Source of the DNA: Allolobophora icterica
Taxonomy: Eukaryota > Annelida > Clitellata > Crassiclitellata > Lumbricidae
Length of the DNA: 64,000 nucleotides
NCBI GenBank assembly: GCA_963556255.1
Contig: OY744605.1
Span: forward strand, 72,453,713 to 72,517,712
Direction of reading: 5' to 3'
Shown: one piece after another, positions 1 to 11,300 of the stretch
How positions within the stretch are numbered: the first letter of the stretch is position 1
Layout: the number at the start of each line of letters is the position of its first letter
Program-made: the position numbers and the translations under genes
The notes under the pieces: model-generated
What the model was told of the DNA's origin: nothing
The model's database searches: none
What the model saw: only the letters and a program-made list of their open reading frames with translations

Positions 1-231
1 GTTACAATCAAGTATACATATATTACTTACTTTATGCTGCTGGCTTCGGTAATTGTGCGTGGATCATCGTACCTTTCTCTCTATCTGTCTCTCTATCTGT
101 CTGTCTACCTGTCTGTCTACCTGTCTGCCTACCTGCCTGGCATTTTACCGTACCTTTAGTTAATCCGTTCATCTACCGCGTTCTGTTACATGTCTTGTTT
201 GCGCTCAGTTGTCAAAATGAATTAATGTCGT
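1..231. repeat. Low-complexity (CTGT/CTAC)n region
   Basis: Positions about 75-145 are a degenerate CTGTCTACCTG pyrimidine repeat. No coding signal or other structure is visible in this left edge. Confidence 0.6.
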
Positions 232-1110
232 GATGCAACGTCCTGTAATGTTATGCAATAATATGTAATGTAATGCGATGCAATGCAGTGTAAAGTGATG
301 TAATGCGATGCAATGCGATGTTATGTGACGTAATGCGATGCAATGCGATGTAATGTGATGTGATGCGATGCAATGCGATGTTATGTGACGTAATGCGATG
401 CAATGCGATGTAATGTGATGTGATGCGATGCAATGCGATGTTATGTGACGTAATGCGATGCAATGCGATGTAATGTGATGTGATGCGATGCAATGCGATG
501 TTATGTGACGTAATGCGATGCAATGCGATGTAATGTGATGTGATGCGATGCAATGCGATGTTATGTGACGTAATGCGATGCAATGCGATGTAATGTGATG
601 TGATGCGATGCAATGCGATGTTATGTGACGTAATGCGATGCAATGCGATGTAATGTGATGTGATGCGATGCAATGCGATGTTATGTGACGTAATGCGATG
701 CAATGCGATGTAATGTGATGTGATGCGATGCAATGCGATGTTATGTGACGTAATGCGATGTAATGTGATGTAATGCGACACAACGCGATGTAATATAATG
801 CGATGCAATGCGATGTAACGTGATGTAATTTTATACAATGCGGTGTAATGTGATATAATGCGATATACTGTAATATGATATTATGCGATACAATGCGATG
901 TAAAGTGATGTTATGCGATGCAGTGCGATGTAATGTGATGCAATATAATGCAATGTAATTAGATTAATGTGATCTGATGCGATGTAATGCGACGCAATGC
1001 GATGTAATATTATGTAGTGTGATGAGATGTGATGCAATTTGAAACTATTCTGATGCACTGAGGGGTGAAATGGGATGGTCTAATGTGATGGACTGCGATA
1101 TGATGTGATG
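232..1110. repeat. Pentamer satellite with 60-bp higher-order unit
   Basis: The whole stretch is built from 5-bp words of the type GATGC, GATGT and AATGT. Between about 303 and 760 twelve pentamers form a 60-bp higher-order unit repeated about 7.6 times with essentially no differences; both flanks (232-302, 761-1110) are degenerate pentamers without the long period. The long open frames on the minus strand (Ile-Thr-Ser-His runs) are products of the repeat, not genes. Confidence 0.9.
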
Positions 1111-1249
1111 TGATGTGATGTAGCTTGCTATTTACATAACGCGTTCTAAGAACCTCTCTCTCACCTTTCAATTTCTTTCTTCGATAACCTTTGTGAGCTG
1201 TTTAGCAAAAATGGTTCACGCTGTGTAAAGCAAACGAAAGACGAACGAC

Positions 1250-3001
1250 AGTGACAACAATGAAGGCGAAGAGAAGGAGGAGACGGGAGGACGAAGAGGA
1301 GGAGGTGGGAGGACGAAGAGGAGGAGGTGGGAGGACGAAGAGGAGGAGATGGGAGGACGAAGAGGAGGAGATGGGAGGACGAAGAGGAGGAGATGGGAGG
1401 ACGAAGAGGAGGAGACGGGAGGACGAAGAGGCGGAGGTGGGAGGACGAGGAGTAAGAGGTGGGAGGACGAGGAGTAAGAGGTGGGAGGACGAGGAGTAAG
1501 AGGTGGGAAGACGAGGAGTAAGAGGTGGGAGGACGAGGAGCAGGAGACGAAAGGGAGGAGGTGGTGGTAGGATAAGGAGCAGAAGACAGAAGGAGTAGGA
1601 GGTGGGGGATGAGGAGGAGGAGGAGGAGGAGGAGGAGGAGGAGGAGGAGGAGGAGGAGGAGGAGGAGGAGGAGGAGGGAGGAGGAGTAGGAGTAGGAGGT
1701 GGGATGATGGGGAGCAAGAGGGGAAGGAGGAGTAGGAAGAGTTAAGGCAGGATGAAGCAAAGGATGAACCAGAACGAGAAGTGGATGATGAAGGAGGGCA
1801 ATTAAGGAAGGAGAGGAGCATGAAGGCTGAGGCGGTGGAAAAGGAGGAGAGGAGGAATAGGAGTCGAAAGAGGAGGAGGAGGAAGAGTAAGGAGGAGGAA
1901 GAGAAAAAGAAGAGGACAGAAAGGTGGAGGAAGAGAAAGCGTCGCCTGAGGCGTATAGAATCTTAGTCGAGGACGCTGTGTAAAAGTGTCGATGTTGTTG
2001 AGTGCAGGGATCATTTTTTGTTGACACCTGATGCTATGATTAATCGATCAGACGACGAAGCCAAAGACAGACCGGACCACCAACGAAGATACATGAGACA
2101 GAGGAAGAAGAGGGTGAAGAAGAGGATGACGAGAAAGAGGAGGAAGACGAAGTTGCGAAAGAATAGGAGGCAAAGGAAGAGGATAAGAAGAGGGGAGATG
2201 AGGAGCAGGAGGAGGGCAATAAGGAAGAAAAGGTGGAGAGGAGGAAAAGAAAGAGGAGAAGGAGCGGTAAGAGGATAAGGAGGAGATTGAGAAGCAGATG
2301 GTTTTAAGGAGAAAGATGAGGTGGAGAACGAAGGGGAGGAAGAGGAAGTGGAGAAAAAGAGGGAAGAGGAGGAGGAGAAGGAAGAAGAAGAAGGAGGAGA
2401 AGATGAAGCAGACGAAGCAGACGAAGAAGAAGAAGAAGAAGAAGAAGAAGAAGAAGAAGAAGAAGAAAAAGAAGAAGAAGAGGAGGAAGAAGAGAAGAAG
2501 AAGAAGAAGAAGAAGAAGAAGCAGAAGAAGAAGAGGAGGAGGAGGAGGAGAAGGAGGAAGAGGAGGAGGAGAACACTGAACAGGGCAACAAGTAAGAAGA
2601 GGAAGAAGTAGAAGAAGAAGAAGGAGAGGGAAGTTGAGCAGCAATAGAGGAAAATGAAGAGTAAGAAAATGACAACGCGAAAATGACAAGAAGAAGAAGA
2701 AGAAGAAGAAGAAGAAGAAGAAGAAGAAGAAGAAGAAGAAGAAGAAGAAGAAGAAGAAGAAGAAGAGGAAGAGGAAGAGGAAGAGGAAGAGGAAGAGGAA
2801 GAGGAAGAGGAAGAGGAAGAGGAAGAGGAAGAGGAAGAGGAAGAGGAAGAGGAAGAGGAAGAGGAAGAGGAAGAGGAAGAGGAAGTGGAAGAGGAAGAGC
2901 AAGAGCAAGAGGAAGAGCAAGAGGAAGAGCAAGAGCAAGAGCAAGAGCAAGAGCAAGAGCAAGAGCAAGAGGAAGAAGAAGAAGAAGAAGAAGAAGAAGA
3001 A

Positions 3002-3045
<44 letters not shown>

Positions 3046-3375
3046 GGAGGAAGAAGAAGAAGCAGAAGAAGAAGAGGAGGAGGAGGAGGAGAAGGAGGAA
3101 GAGGAGGAGGAGAACACTGAACAGGGCAACAAGTAAGAAGAGGAATAAGTAGAAGAAGAAGAAGGAGAGGGAAGTTGAGCAGCAATAGAGGAAAATGAAG
3201 AGTAAGAAAATGACAACGCGAGCAAAGAGGAGAATGAAGAGAAGGAGAACAAAAACAGGAGTAGAGACGACAGAAAATGAAAATTAAATGTAGGAGAAGA
3301 ATGAAGATGAGGACTATAGAATGAGGAGAATGGCGAAATGATGTGGAGGATAGGCAACGGGAAGAAGAAGTCTTT
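1250..3375. repeat. 2.1-kb polypurine tract (GAG/GAA/AGGAGG)n
   Basis: The plus strand is almost pure purine. It contains a 14-15 bp minisatellite (GTGGGAGGACGAGGA variants, 1300-1540), a (GAG)n run (1612-1680), (GAA)n runs (2425-2530, 2690-2765), (GAAGAG)n (2765-2890) and (GAGCAA)n (2890-2970). Reading frames through it encode only Arg/Glu, Ser or Leu homopolymers and are rejected as genes. Long mirror-symmetric purine runs of this type can form triplex DNA. Confidence 0.9.
2534..3221. repeat. Duplication with 539-bp offset inside the polypurine tract
   Basis: A block of about 148 bp, including the non-repetitive word ACACTGAACAGGGCAACAAG, occurs at 2534-2682 and again at 3073-3221 with near identity. 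This indicates a segmental tandem duplication of about 540 bp rather than simple microsatellite growth. Confidence 0.8.
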
Positions 3376-3394
3376 CATCTACCGAATTGAATTA

Positions 3395-4345
<951 letters not shown>

Positions 4346-4394
4346 CTCCTGCTCCTTCTCCTTCCTGGTATTCTATAGTGAAATGTTTGCAAAA

Positions 4395-5070
4395 TATATG
4401 ACCCTATATACGCATTGAACACAACCACCAGAAAGTCTTCATCAACCCAGTAGACATCAAACAAGCATTCGATAGCATAATTATGGCATGACGGAATGTG
4501 GAGCGCGATGCAAAATGCAGGAATATCAGAGCAACTGATCAACTTGTGCAAGAGACATATCGAAAATCATCAAGAGACACAACTGTAGATAAAAGTTCAC
4601 AGAATACTTTCAAACGAAAACGGAAGCACTAAAAGAATGTATCTCATTCCGATATCTAGTTATTAGAGGCAGTATTGTCATCCAGCCTTAACAACGCCGA
4701 AGCAGAAATCAAATAAAATGGAAGGCTGGTGAATAATCTCCGATTTGTTGACGACATTGCTCTCCTCATTATAGAAGTGGATCAGAACTACAGGATATCA
4801 CGACACAGGTTGACGAAACCAGAGGAAGATTCGGCCTAATGCTTTACGCAGAGAAAAACAAAACAATGGTCATTGAAAAAACCAAAGAGAAAACAATTAC
4901 AACGGAGAAGCTGCTGAACAAGTCAAGCAATTCCTCTACCTAGGAAGGCTAATAAACGCAGATGCCAGCAACGCGAAAAAACACACGTAGGAGAATTGGA
5001 GTTACTTCACAAGTATTTGGAAAATGAATGCTAAAACGTTTTCCATTTAATGTCAGGGCCCTATGCTATG
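4395..5070 (+). mobile_element. Degraded LINE reverse-transcriptase fragment
   Basis: Broken frames carry pieces of a LINE reverse transcriptase: a 'DIKQAFDSI' palm-like segment near 4450 and a 'SLNNAEAEI...LVNNLRFVDDIALL' segment near 4690-4770, the latter containing a variant of the catalytic (Y/F)xDD motif (FVDD). Several stops and frame changes make it a dead copy. The same family recurs at 32885-34200 and 25298-25700. The copy is interrupted by the hAT element that starts at 5071 and probably resumes at 5661. Confidence 0.7.
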
Positions 5071-5652
5071 CAGTGTTGGGTAAACTCAGACAAGAAATGA
5101 GTTAAATCAAAACTCAACTCATGCACCTCAAAATGAGTTTAAACTCAAACTCAACTCATCCTAAGTGAAATGAGTTAACTCAAACTCAGTTGTTAAATGA
5201 GTTAAATCATAAACTCACACGTTTCATACTAGCACGTTCTAATCGAGCAACAATTTTTCCATCACGCCTACTTGCAACAGAAAAATATTTTCCATCAAGA
5301 ATACACGGTACTTCAGCCATGTTGTTCTTAGCTGTTCACAATATACAAAATATGCAGTGCTTAAACACTGTCCGCTAGCAGTGTTTACGACCCTCCCTGC
5401 CGTCACCACTCACCAGTATGGAAAGCCGACGATATAAAAAAAGGCTTGTTTCAACATAATATGTGCCGAGTGCCGAAGAGTGAGTTGAGTTTAAAATAAC
5501 TGAAAGTTACAACTCAAACTCACAGAAAATATGAGTTAACTCAAACTCATAACTCACACTCTTTAAGGTGAGTTAACTCAAACTCATAAATCACAGCAAG
5601 TGAATTAACTCGCGAGTTTAAACTCATCTGAGTTAACTCATACCCAACACTG
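5071..5652. mobile_element. Non-autonomous hAT-type element (MITE), 582 bp
   Basis: It begins CAGTGTTGGGTA and ends with the inverted complement TACCCAACACTG. It is flanked by a perfect 8-bp target duplication ATGCTATG at 5063-5070 and 5653-5660, the hallmark of hAT transposition. The interior is full of short palindromic words (GAGTTAACTC, ACTCAAACTC) and has no transposase. It interrupts the LINE relic. Confidence 0.88.
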
Positions 5653-5660
5653 ATGCTATG

Positions 5661-5825
5661 GAATGCTTTACCTGTGGTGATAACCTCGGCACTACCCATT
5701 AGTCGTTTTAAAACTTGTTAAGGTCTTATATCATAAATCAAAGGTCATAAAAACATTGAAACGTCGGGGATCCGTTCCGTCCCATACGTTGGCGATGAGG
5801 CCCGTCTTGTGCCGGGGACCAATGG
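5661..5825. other. Flank between hAT element and Polinton
   Basis: The first about 70 bp can be read as the end of a LINE reading frame (LWNALPVV-like in broken frame), continuing the relic left of the hAT element. The last five bases, AATGG, are repeated just outside the right end of the Polinton. Confidence 0.45.
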
Positions 5826-6021
5826 AGTAGATGAGTTCTAGCGGTTTAAACGCATTTTCAATCAATTTATCAATCAATTAGTCAATCAATCATCAATCGA
5901 CCAAAATAGTCACACATTCAATCAATCGGCCAATCGAATTCTACACACCAATATACTCGGAAGCTCTGCGTATTTCCTCTGGCACCATGTCAGGTTTTTA
6001 AAACAGTCAATCAATTAGTCA
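5826..6021 (+). repeat. Left terminal inverted repeat of the Polinton
   Basis: It matches the reverse complement of 22452-22647 over 196 bp with mismatches at the ACACC/ACAAC and CTCGG/CTCAG positions. Similarity continues to about 6063 after a 20-bp insertion on the left side. It is rich in ATTG/CAAT words. A degenerate second copy of part of it (GAAGCTCT...TTTCCTCTGG) lies at about 6081-6110. Confidence 0.95.
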
Positions 6022-6111
6022 CTCAATCAACCAATCGACCGATTGAAATCTATACGACATCCCTTCAAGATTATCTATTCAGAAGCTCTATATATAATTT
6101 CCTCTGGTCCT

Positions 6112-6345
6112 GTGCAGCGCGGAGAAAGAACAAATTCACGTAAACATCCTCCGCTCGGAGGCGATGCTGCGCGGAGAAATAACAAATTTCCGTAAACAGC
6201 CTCCGATTGCTGCGCGGAGAAATAACAAATGCTGCGCGGAGAAATAACAAATTTCCGTAAACAGCCTCCGCTTGCTGCGCGGAGAAATAACAAATGCTGC
6301 GCGGAGAAAGAACAAATTCGCGTAAACAGCCTCTGCTCGGAGGTG
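6112..6345. repeat. Subterminal tandem repeats, GCGCGGAGAAA(T/G)AACAAA
   Basis: Six copies of a 17-bp GCGCGGAGAAATAACAAA-type core occur, some separated by a second word (CGTAAACAGCCTCCGC). They are found only near the left end, between the inverted repeat and the first gene. Short open frames across them are repeat artefacts. A role as replication, packaging or promoter sequence is possible but unproven. Confidence 0.8.
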
Positions 6346-6462
6346 CTGCAGCGACGGGAAAGAATAAATTATCAAAAACAGGTTTTTGAAAGCATGCAGG
6401 CATTCGCCTAAGTCGCATCCAGTCTAGACAACCACGTCAGCACAAGTATACGTTGATCAACA

Positions 6463-6747
6463 ATGGCTGATTCTATACAGGGGATGCGTGAAATCTGCAA
6501 CTTTTCTGACGACGCAGTTCGTTTACCCATAAATAGTTTCTTTATAAACAATGTAGAGAAGAAGAAATTCGATCAAAGCGTAAAGGGAATTACTGATATT
6601 CTAAACAAAGCAGGTATAAAGAAGAAACCTGCGAAAAGGCAGAGAGTTGAAACCAACAACCTAGTTCCGAACGATACAACCATATATAATCAACAGACCC
6701 AGATTGCACCTACGAAGAAAGCTCGTGGTATTTCAGTTACGACGTAA
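6463..6747 (+). CDS. First Polinton gene, small protein with basic patch; frame interrupted
   Basis: A 94-residue open frame begins ATGGCTGAT about 120 bp inside the repeats. It has a Lys/Arg-rich patch at residues 53-60 (KKKPAKRQR), resembling a nuclear localisation signal. The -1 frame stays open from about 6687 to a good splice donor at 6828 and has strongly protein-like composition (acidic, aromatic), so the natural product probably continues in that frame. Either one base has been lost or gained between about 6684 and 6745, or a short intron (GT at 6614, AG near 6695) is removed; both restore frame and I cannot decide. No slippery heptamer is present there. Function not recognised. Confidence 0.55.
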   Translation: MADSIQGMREICNFSDDAVRLPINSFFINNVEKKKFDQSVKGITDILNKAGIKKKPAKRQRVETNNLVPNDTTIYNQQTQIAPTKKARGISVTT

Positions 6748-7375
6748 ACACAACTTTTCTGGACGATGGCGAAATTCAAACGTTTGCTGACTGTTTGTCA
6801 GAAATGGATCAAGATAGAAGAAATAAGGTAAGATTTTTTGGGGGATGAACCAGTTAACTTTGTAAAGGCGTTTTATAGGCCTATTATACTTCTATGCCGC
6901 CATTTTTCTGTGAGCTGTAAAACGTAGTATCATCATCATCATCATCATCATCATCATCGTACAGGGCTTATTGGTGTATTCCACTAGCAGCGTGCTGGTA
7001 TTATGTAACATACCAGATATTTCCTGCGAGCTGTAACCGAGCATCATCGTATACATGTATATTGGTGTATTTCACTAGCAGCGTGCTGGTATTAACCGAT
7101 ATGCCATGGGGATTTGGTATGCCATTGAAAAGCACAGCGCGTTGGCTTACACGGCATTCCTAACATTCCAGATTCTCAGGCGTGAGGTTCGAATGTGCGG
7201 CACATAGATACAACGCTTGGAGGCCATACATATACACGTACGTCTGTATGTACGTTTGTAAGTAATGCGTGGAGTTTGGATACAGCCAATTGCGAGGGCC
7301 GTATATGTATTTATGTATGTAAGCCTATATGATAACATATAATAATAACTTGTGGTTTTAACTATGTTTCTACAG

Positions 7376-7498
7376 GAACCTGTGGCTGGCGAGGATGATT
7401 CTACCCTATGGCAAGATGGGATCAATTGTAATTGCTCGTTAATTTTTTGTATTTGTGTTGACCTACTGGGGCCTCTGGCGTGGTGTAAAACCGCGTAA
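7376..7498 (+). other. Candidate second exon of the first Polinton gene
   Basis: The sequence AATAAG|GTAAGA at 6827/6828 is a strong donor and TTTCTACAG ending at 7375 is a strong acceptor. The join is in phase and gives 40 further codons before TAA at 7496-7498. The 548-nt intron would contain an (ATC)n run at 6930-6959. Without splicing the frame ends a few codons past the donor. Confidence 0.4.
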
Positions 7499-7652
7499 GC
7501 CCATGCTTCGTCGGAGTTTTGCACAGTTTGTTGTAGAAATTTTCCACAAGGCCGAAGATTAGCTCTTTCAGTCGATACTTGTCCTCAAAGGCGGCGAACT
7601 GCATTTCTGACTGAAGCACATTAATAATTTTTTTATCATTATCAAAAAACAT
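7422..7652 (-). CDS. Small hypothetical Polinton protein (76 aa)
   Basis: A minus-strand frame of 76 codons with ordinary, non-repetitive composition (residues 1-60 look helical and charged) begins ATG after CATAA. It lies in the otherwise gene-poor 7.4-7.7 kb interval and overlaps the possible plus-strand exon at 7376-7498, so both may not be real. No family recognised. Confidence 0.4.
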   Translation of the reverse strand: MFFDNDKKIINVLQSEMQFAAFEDKYRLKELIFGLVENFYNKLCKTPTKHGLTRFYTTPEAPVGQHKYKKLTSNYN

Positions 7653-7934
7653 TTATGTTTTACAGTGTTCTAGGAGTTTGTTCAATTTTTAAAATTAGAT
7701 TTATTTCTTTTTTGCTTCAAAGGCCTATATTAATAAATTTTCAGTCGAGTCAGACGGTTAAGTTGTAATCAGAATCTCGATATTATCAGTCACAAGTGTC
7801 ACACTAAACTAGGAGCCTCTTTCTGCTGGAGCATCTTAAGTCGTTCAGAATTTTTTCAATTTAAATAAATGATTAGGTTATGGTATAGGCCTACATAAAA
7901 AAATAATGTTGGGGCAAAACTTTGCAAATGGCTT

Positions 7935-8180
7935 ATGATAGGCAAAACAACTCTCTGCCGTCACAGATGCATTGGGGAGTACTGTTTCAAGCATTTAGCA
8001 CGACTGCGAAACGGTTGCGGGACAAAACCCTGCGCTAAATGTGGGAGGGGTATCAAAAACCGCTTGGGTGAGTGTATGAAGTGTGGTTATTTCGCTAAAT
8101 ATTTCAGAGCTCGACGAGGTGGGTTAGTCCGTGAATTTAATAAGGAATGGAAGCGACTATCAAATATATCAGTAGAATAA
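7935..8180 (+). CDS. Small zinc-binding protein (81 aa)
   Basis: It carries many cysteines and histidines in the first 52 residues: C8, H10, C12, C17 and H20, then two CxxC knuckles at C33/C36 and C47/C50. This is the pattern of a zinc ribbon or treble-clef fold. The tail is basic and could contact nucleic acid or protein. It precedes the polymerase gene by about 160 bp in the same direction. Start ATG is assumed; the frame is open a little upstream. Function unknown; a regulatory or DNA-binding role is inference only. Confidence 0.6.
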   Translation: MIGKTTLCRHRCIGEYCFKHLARLRNGCGTKPCAKCGRGIKNRLGECMKCGYFAKYFRARRGGLVREFNKEWKRLSNISVE

Positions 8181-8324
8181 AAAAAATAATCATTTGAACA
8201 AACGATATAGTTATTGTATTGGGCTAATACAGATGAGCAAGCGACAATCGAATATCAGTAGACAAAAATTTCATTTTGAACAAATGATATAATTATTATA
8301 TTAAAGAAAAGTTTGCCACAGTAG

Positions 8325-8334
8325 TATAAAATAA
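8325..8334 (+). promoter_or_regulatory. TATAAAATAA element before the polymerase start
   Basis: An A/T element ends 9 bases before the ATG at 8344. It resembles the TATAAAA-type motifs that abut the start codons of three other genes of the element. Confidence 0.35.
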
Positions 8335-8343
8335 TTTATAACT

Positions 8344-11300
8344 ATGGCATTGTCTGCGAATGAAAAAATTGAACAATTGCTGGGTGAGTTTACTGGTCCC
8401 CCAGCTCTTCGATCTGTTCTGCAGAATATCTTGGACGAACCTATCCCAGATGCAGTCAAAAGGCGCTTACTACAGCCACTGCTACCAAGGCCAATTCCTC
8501 CAGTGCGCAAACACAGAGGTGCAAAACGTAAAGCCCTTCTAGCAGAATTCGACCCACTCCTAATTAAGAAGGATAGAGGTGGACCACCACCCTTTCTAGT
8601 GCACAAAGAGCTCGCCAATCAGCTTCTGAGAGACTTTCGTGCAGAAGTACCTCTAAACCACAGGCTGGAAGGAGATGCGTTGGCTTTCTTGAGCGCAATG
8701 GAGCACAACATTGAGGCGCAACTCAACGAAGAGCTGTTGAAACAAGACGGTCTGAAATACTCGCAAGTGTTGACAGTTGATTTGGAAAAGTTGGCCCCGA
8801 CCGTTGATAGCGTGTATGATGGCAACGCGCCCCCCGGCATCATTACCAATACGGTCTTCTTTCGAAGCAAAGCAGTGCCAATTACCAATGCGGGTAAAAT
8901 TAAAGGGGCTATAAGGAAGGCCAATGCTGAAATACTACGACTCCTCGAAGAGTACACCAATGAGGGATCGGGGTGGAGATTGAAGCGGGTCGCGGGGCTA
9001 GACCTCGGTGTTGCAAGATATAGGCCTTTCCGAGGTAAGAGCTACTTTCCAACACCGAAGTACATACCTCCGCGCACAGTTATTAATGTAAAGAATAACG
9101 ATAGCCGATGCTTTGAGTGGGCCATTTTAAGTGCCATGTATCCAGTACAAAAGGACCCTCAACGCCCAACTAAGTATCGTGCCCACCTCCAGGAGCTAAA
9201 CTTCGACGGTATAGAATTTCCAGTGAAGGTCACAGATATCGACAAGTTTGAGCGTCAAAACCCAACTATAAGCGTCTCAGTCTTCGGGTGGGATAAAGCT
9301 TTGTATCCAATTCAAATTTCAAACCGGGCCAGTGTCCACAATATTGACCTTCTACTACTGGCCGACGACGTAAATGAAAATTTTCATTATGTCTGGATCA
9401 AGGATCTAGCCCGCATGCTTTATAAAAACAGCAAATTTGAAGGACGAAAACATCCATGTCGTCGGTGCCTACACATATTCTGTAGACAAGACTTGCTGGA
9501 TGCTCATATCAAGGATTGTCAGGGCATTAGTAAGAAGCCTCAGCGGATTGAGATGCCTAAGGAGGATGAAAATATCCTCAAATTTCAGAACCATCGCAAA
9601 CAGATGCGAGTCCCGTACACCATTTACGCCGACTTCGAGGCGTTGAACGTGCCAGTCCTAAATGCAGCCATGAACCCCAACGAAAGCAACACCAGACAGA
9701 TAGCTGAGCAGAAACCGTGCAGCTTCTGTTACATAGTAGTTCGATGCGACGGTCGCACGAAGAAACCAGTTTTATACCGGGGAGAAAACGCCGTGGAAGA
9801 GTTCCTACAACGACTACAAGGCGAGCTAGCCTCTATCAAACAAAGATTGGCCACCCCAGCTAAAATGATGATGTCAGCAGTTGATCGCCAATCATTCCGC
9901 GAGGCTATCGAATGTCACATCTGCGGAGATGCGCTCGAAGCGGACAGAGTTCGTGACCACTGCCACATTACCGGTAAGTACCGAGGTGCCGCTCACAGCG
10001 AGTGTAACTTAAAACTTAGAATATATCCCGATAAGTGTAAGGTACCGGTGGTCTTCCACAATCTGCGAGGTTACGACAGTCATCTCATCATGCAAGCGAT
10101 CGGAAGTTGTGAGGCCGCACAGGATGAGGAAACTGAAATTAACTGCATCCCAAACAATATGGAGAAATACATGACATTCAACATAGGACAACTACAGTTC
10201 ATCGACAGCCTCCAGTTTCTAAACAGCTCATTGGATAAATTATCAGGAAACCTGTCGCTTGAGGATCTGAAAGTCACAACAGCATATATAAAGGAAAGTT
10301 TCGTTCACAATGATAGGACAAAACTAGATCTTTTGAGGCGAAAGGGCGTATATTGTTACGAGCACATTGACGATTACCACCGCTTCGAAGAAGACCGACT
10401 TCCACCCAAAGAAGCGTTCTACAGCAGGCTCTCCCGAGAGAATATTTCTGATGAGGATTATCAACACGCCCAACGAGTATGGAATGAATTCGATTGTAAA
10501 ACTCTGGGTGACTATCACGACTTGTATCTCCGTACGGATGTACTTCTACTAGCGGATGTCTTCGAGACCTTCAGAGACACATCGATGAAGCACTACAGTT
10601 TAGATCCGGCAAATTACTTCAGCCTGCCAGGAATGGCCTGGGATGCTTTGTTGAAAAAGACGAAAATCGAACTCGAACTTTTAACCGATATAGATATGCA
10701 TTTGTTCGTAGAGAAAGGTCTCCGAGGTGGAATCTCGATGGTATCTAAGCGCTTCGCAAAAGCCAACAACCCACAATGCCCCGACTACGATACCACGAAG
10801 CCAGACAACTGGATCATGTATCTCGACGCGAATAATCTTTACGGCTGGGCGATGCAACAGCCACTGCCAGTTGGAGGATTTAGCTGGGAAAGTCCAACTC
10901 TCGATGAAGTGTTGGAAACTCCAGATGACGCGCCCGAAGGCTTCCTACTTGAAGTCGATCTCGGGTACCCGGAGCACCTCCACGAATCACATAGCGACTA
11001 TCCCTTAGCACCGGAGACCCTGACAGTCCAAGAGGAGTGGTTGAGTGACTATCAGAATGTGCTTATGAACGAGTTGGGAGGCAAGTTCACAAAGCATGTG
11101 AAGTTAGTACCAAGCCTACGACCTAAGGAGCGGTATGTGGTCCATTATAGAAATCTCAAACTCTACCACTCGTTAGGGCTACGAGTTTCTAAAATTCATC
11201 GTGTCATTAAGTTTAGACAGGAGGCATGGATGGCTCCATACATCGAGATGAATACGAAATTGAGAGCGAAGGCAACGTCGGAGTTTGAGAAGGATTTCTT

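Noticed and set aside
205..1058. Long open frames of Ile-Thr-Ser-His repeats
   Set aside because: They are direct translations of a pentamer satellite; no start context or conservation.
2011..3378. 455-codon and other minus-strand frames of poly-Ser/Leu
   Set aside because: They come from a polypurine microsatellite; the same region is open in several frames.
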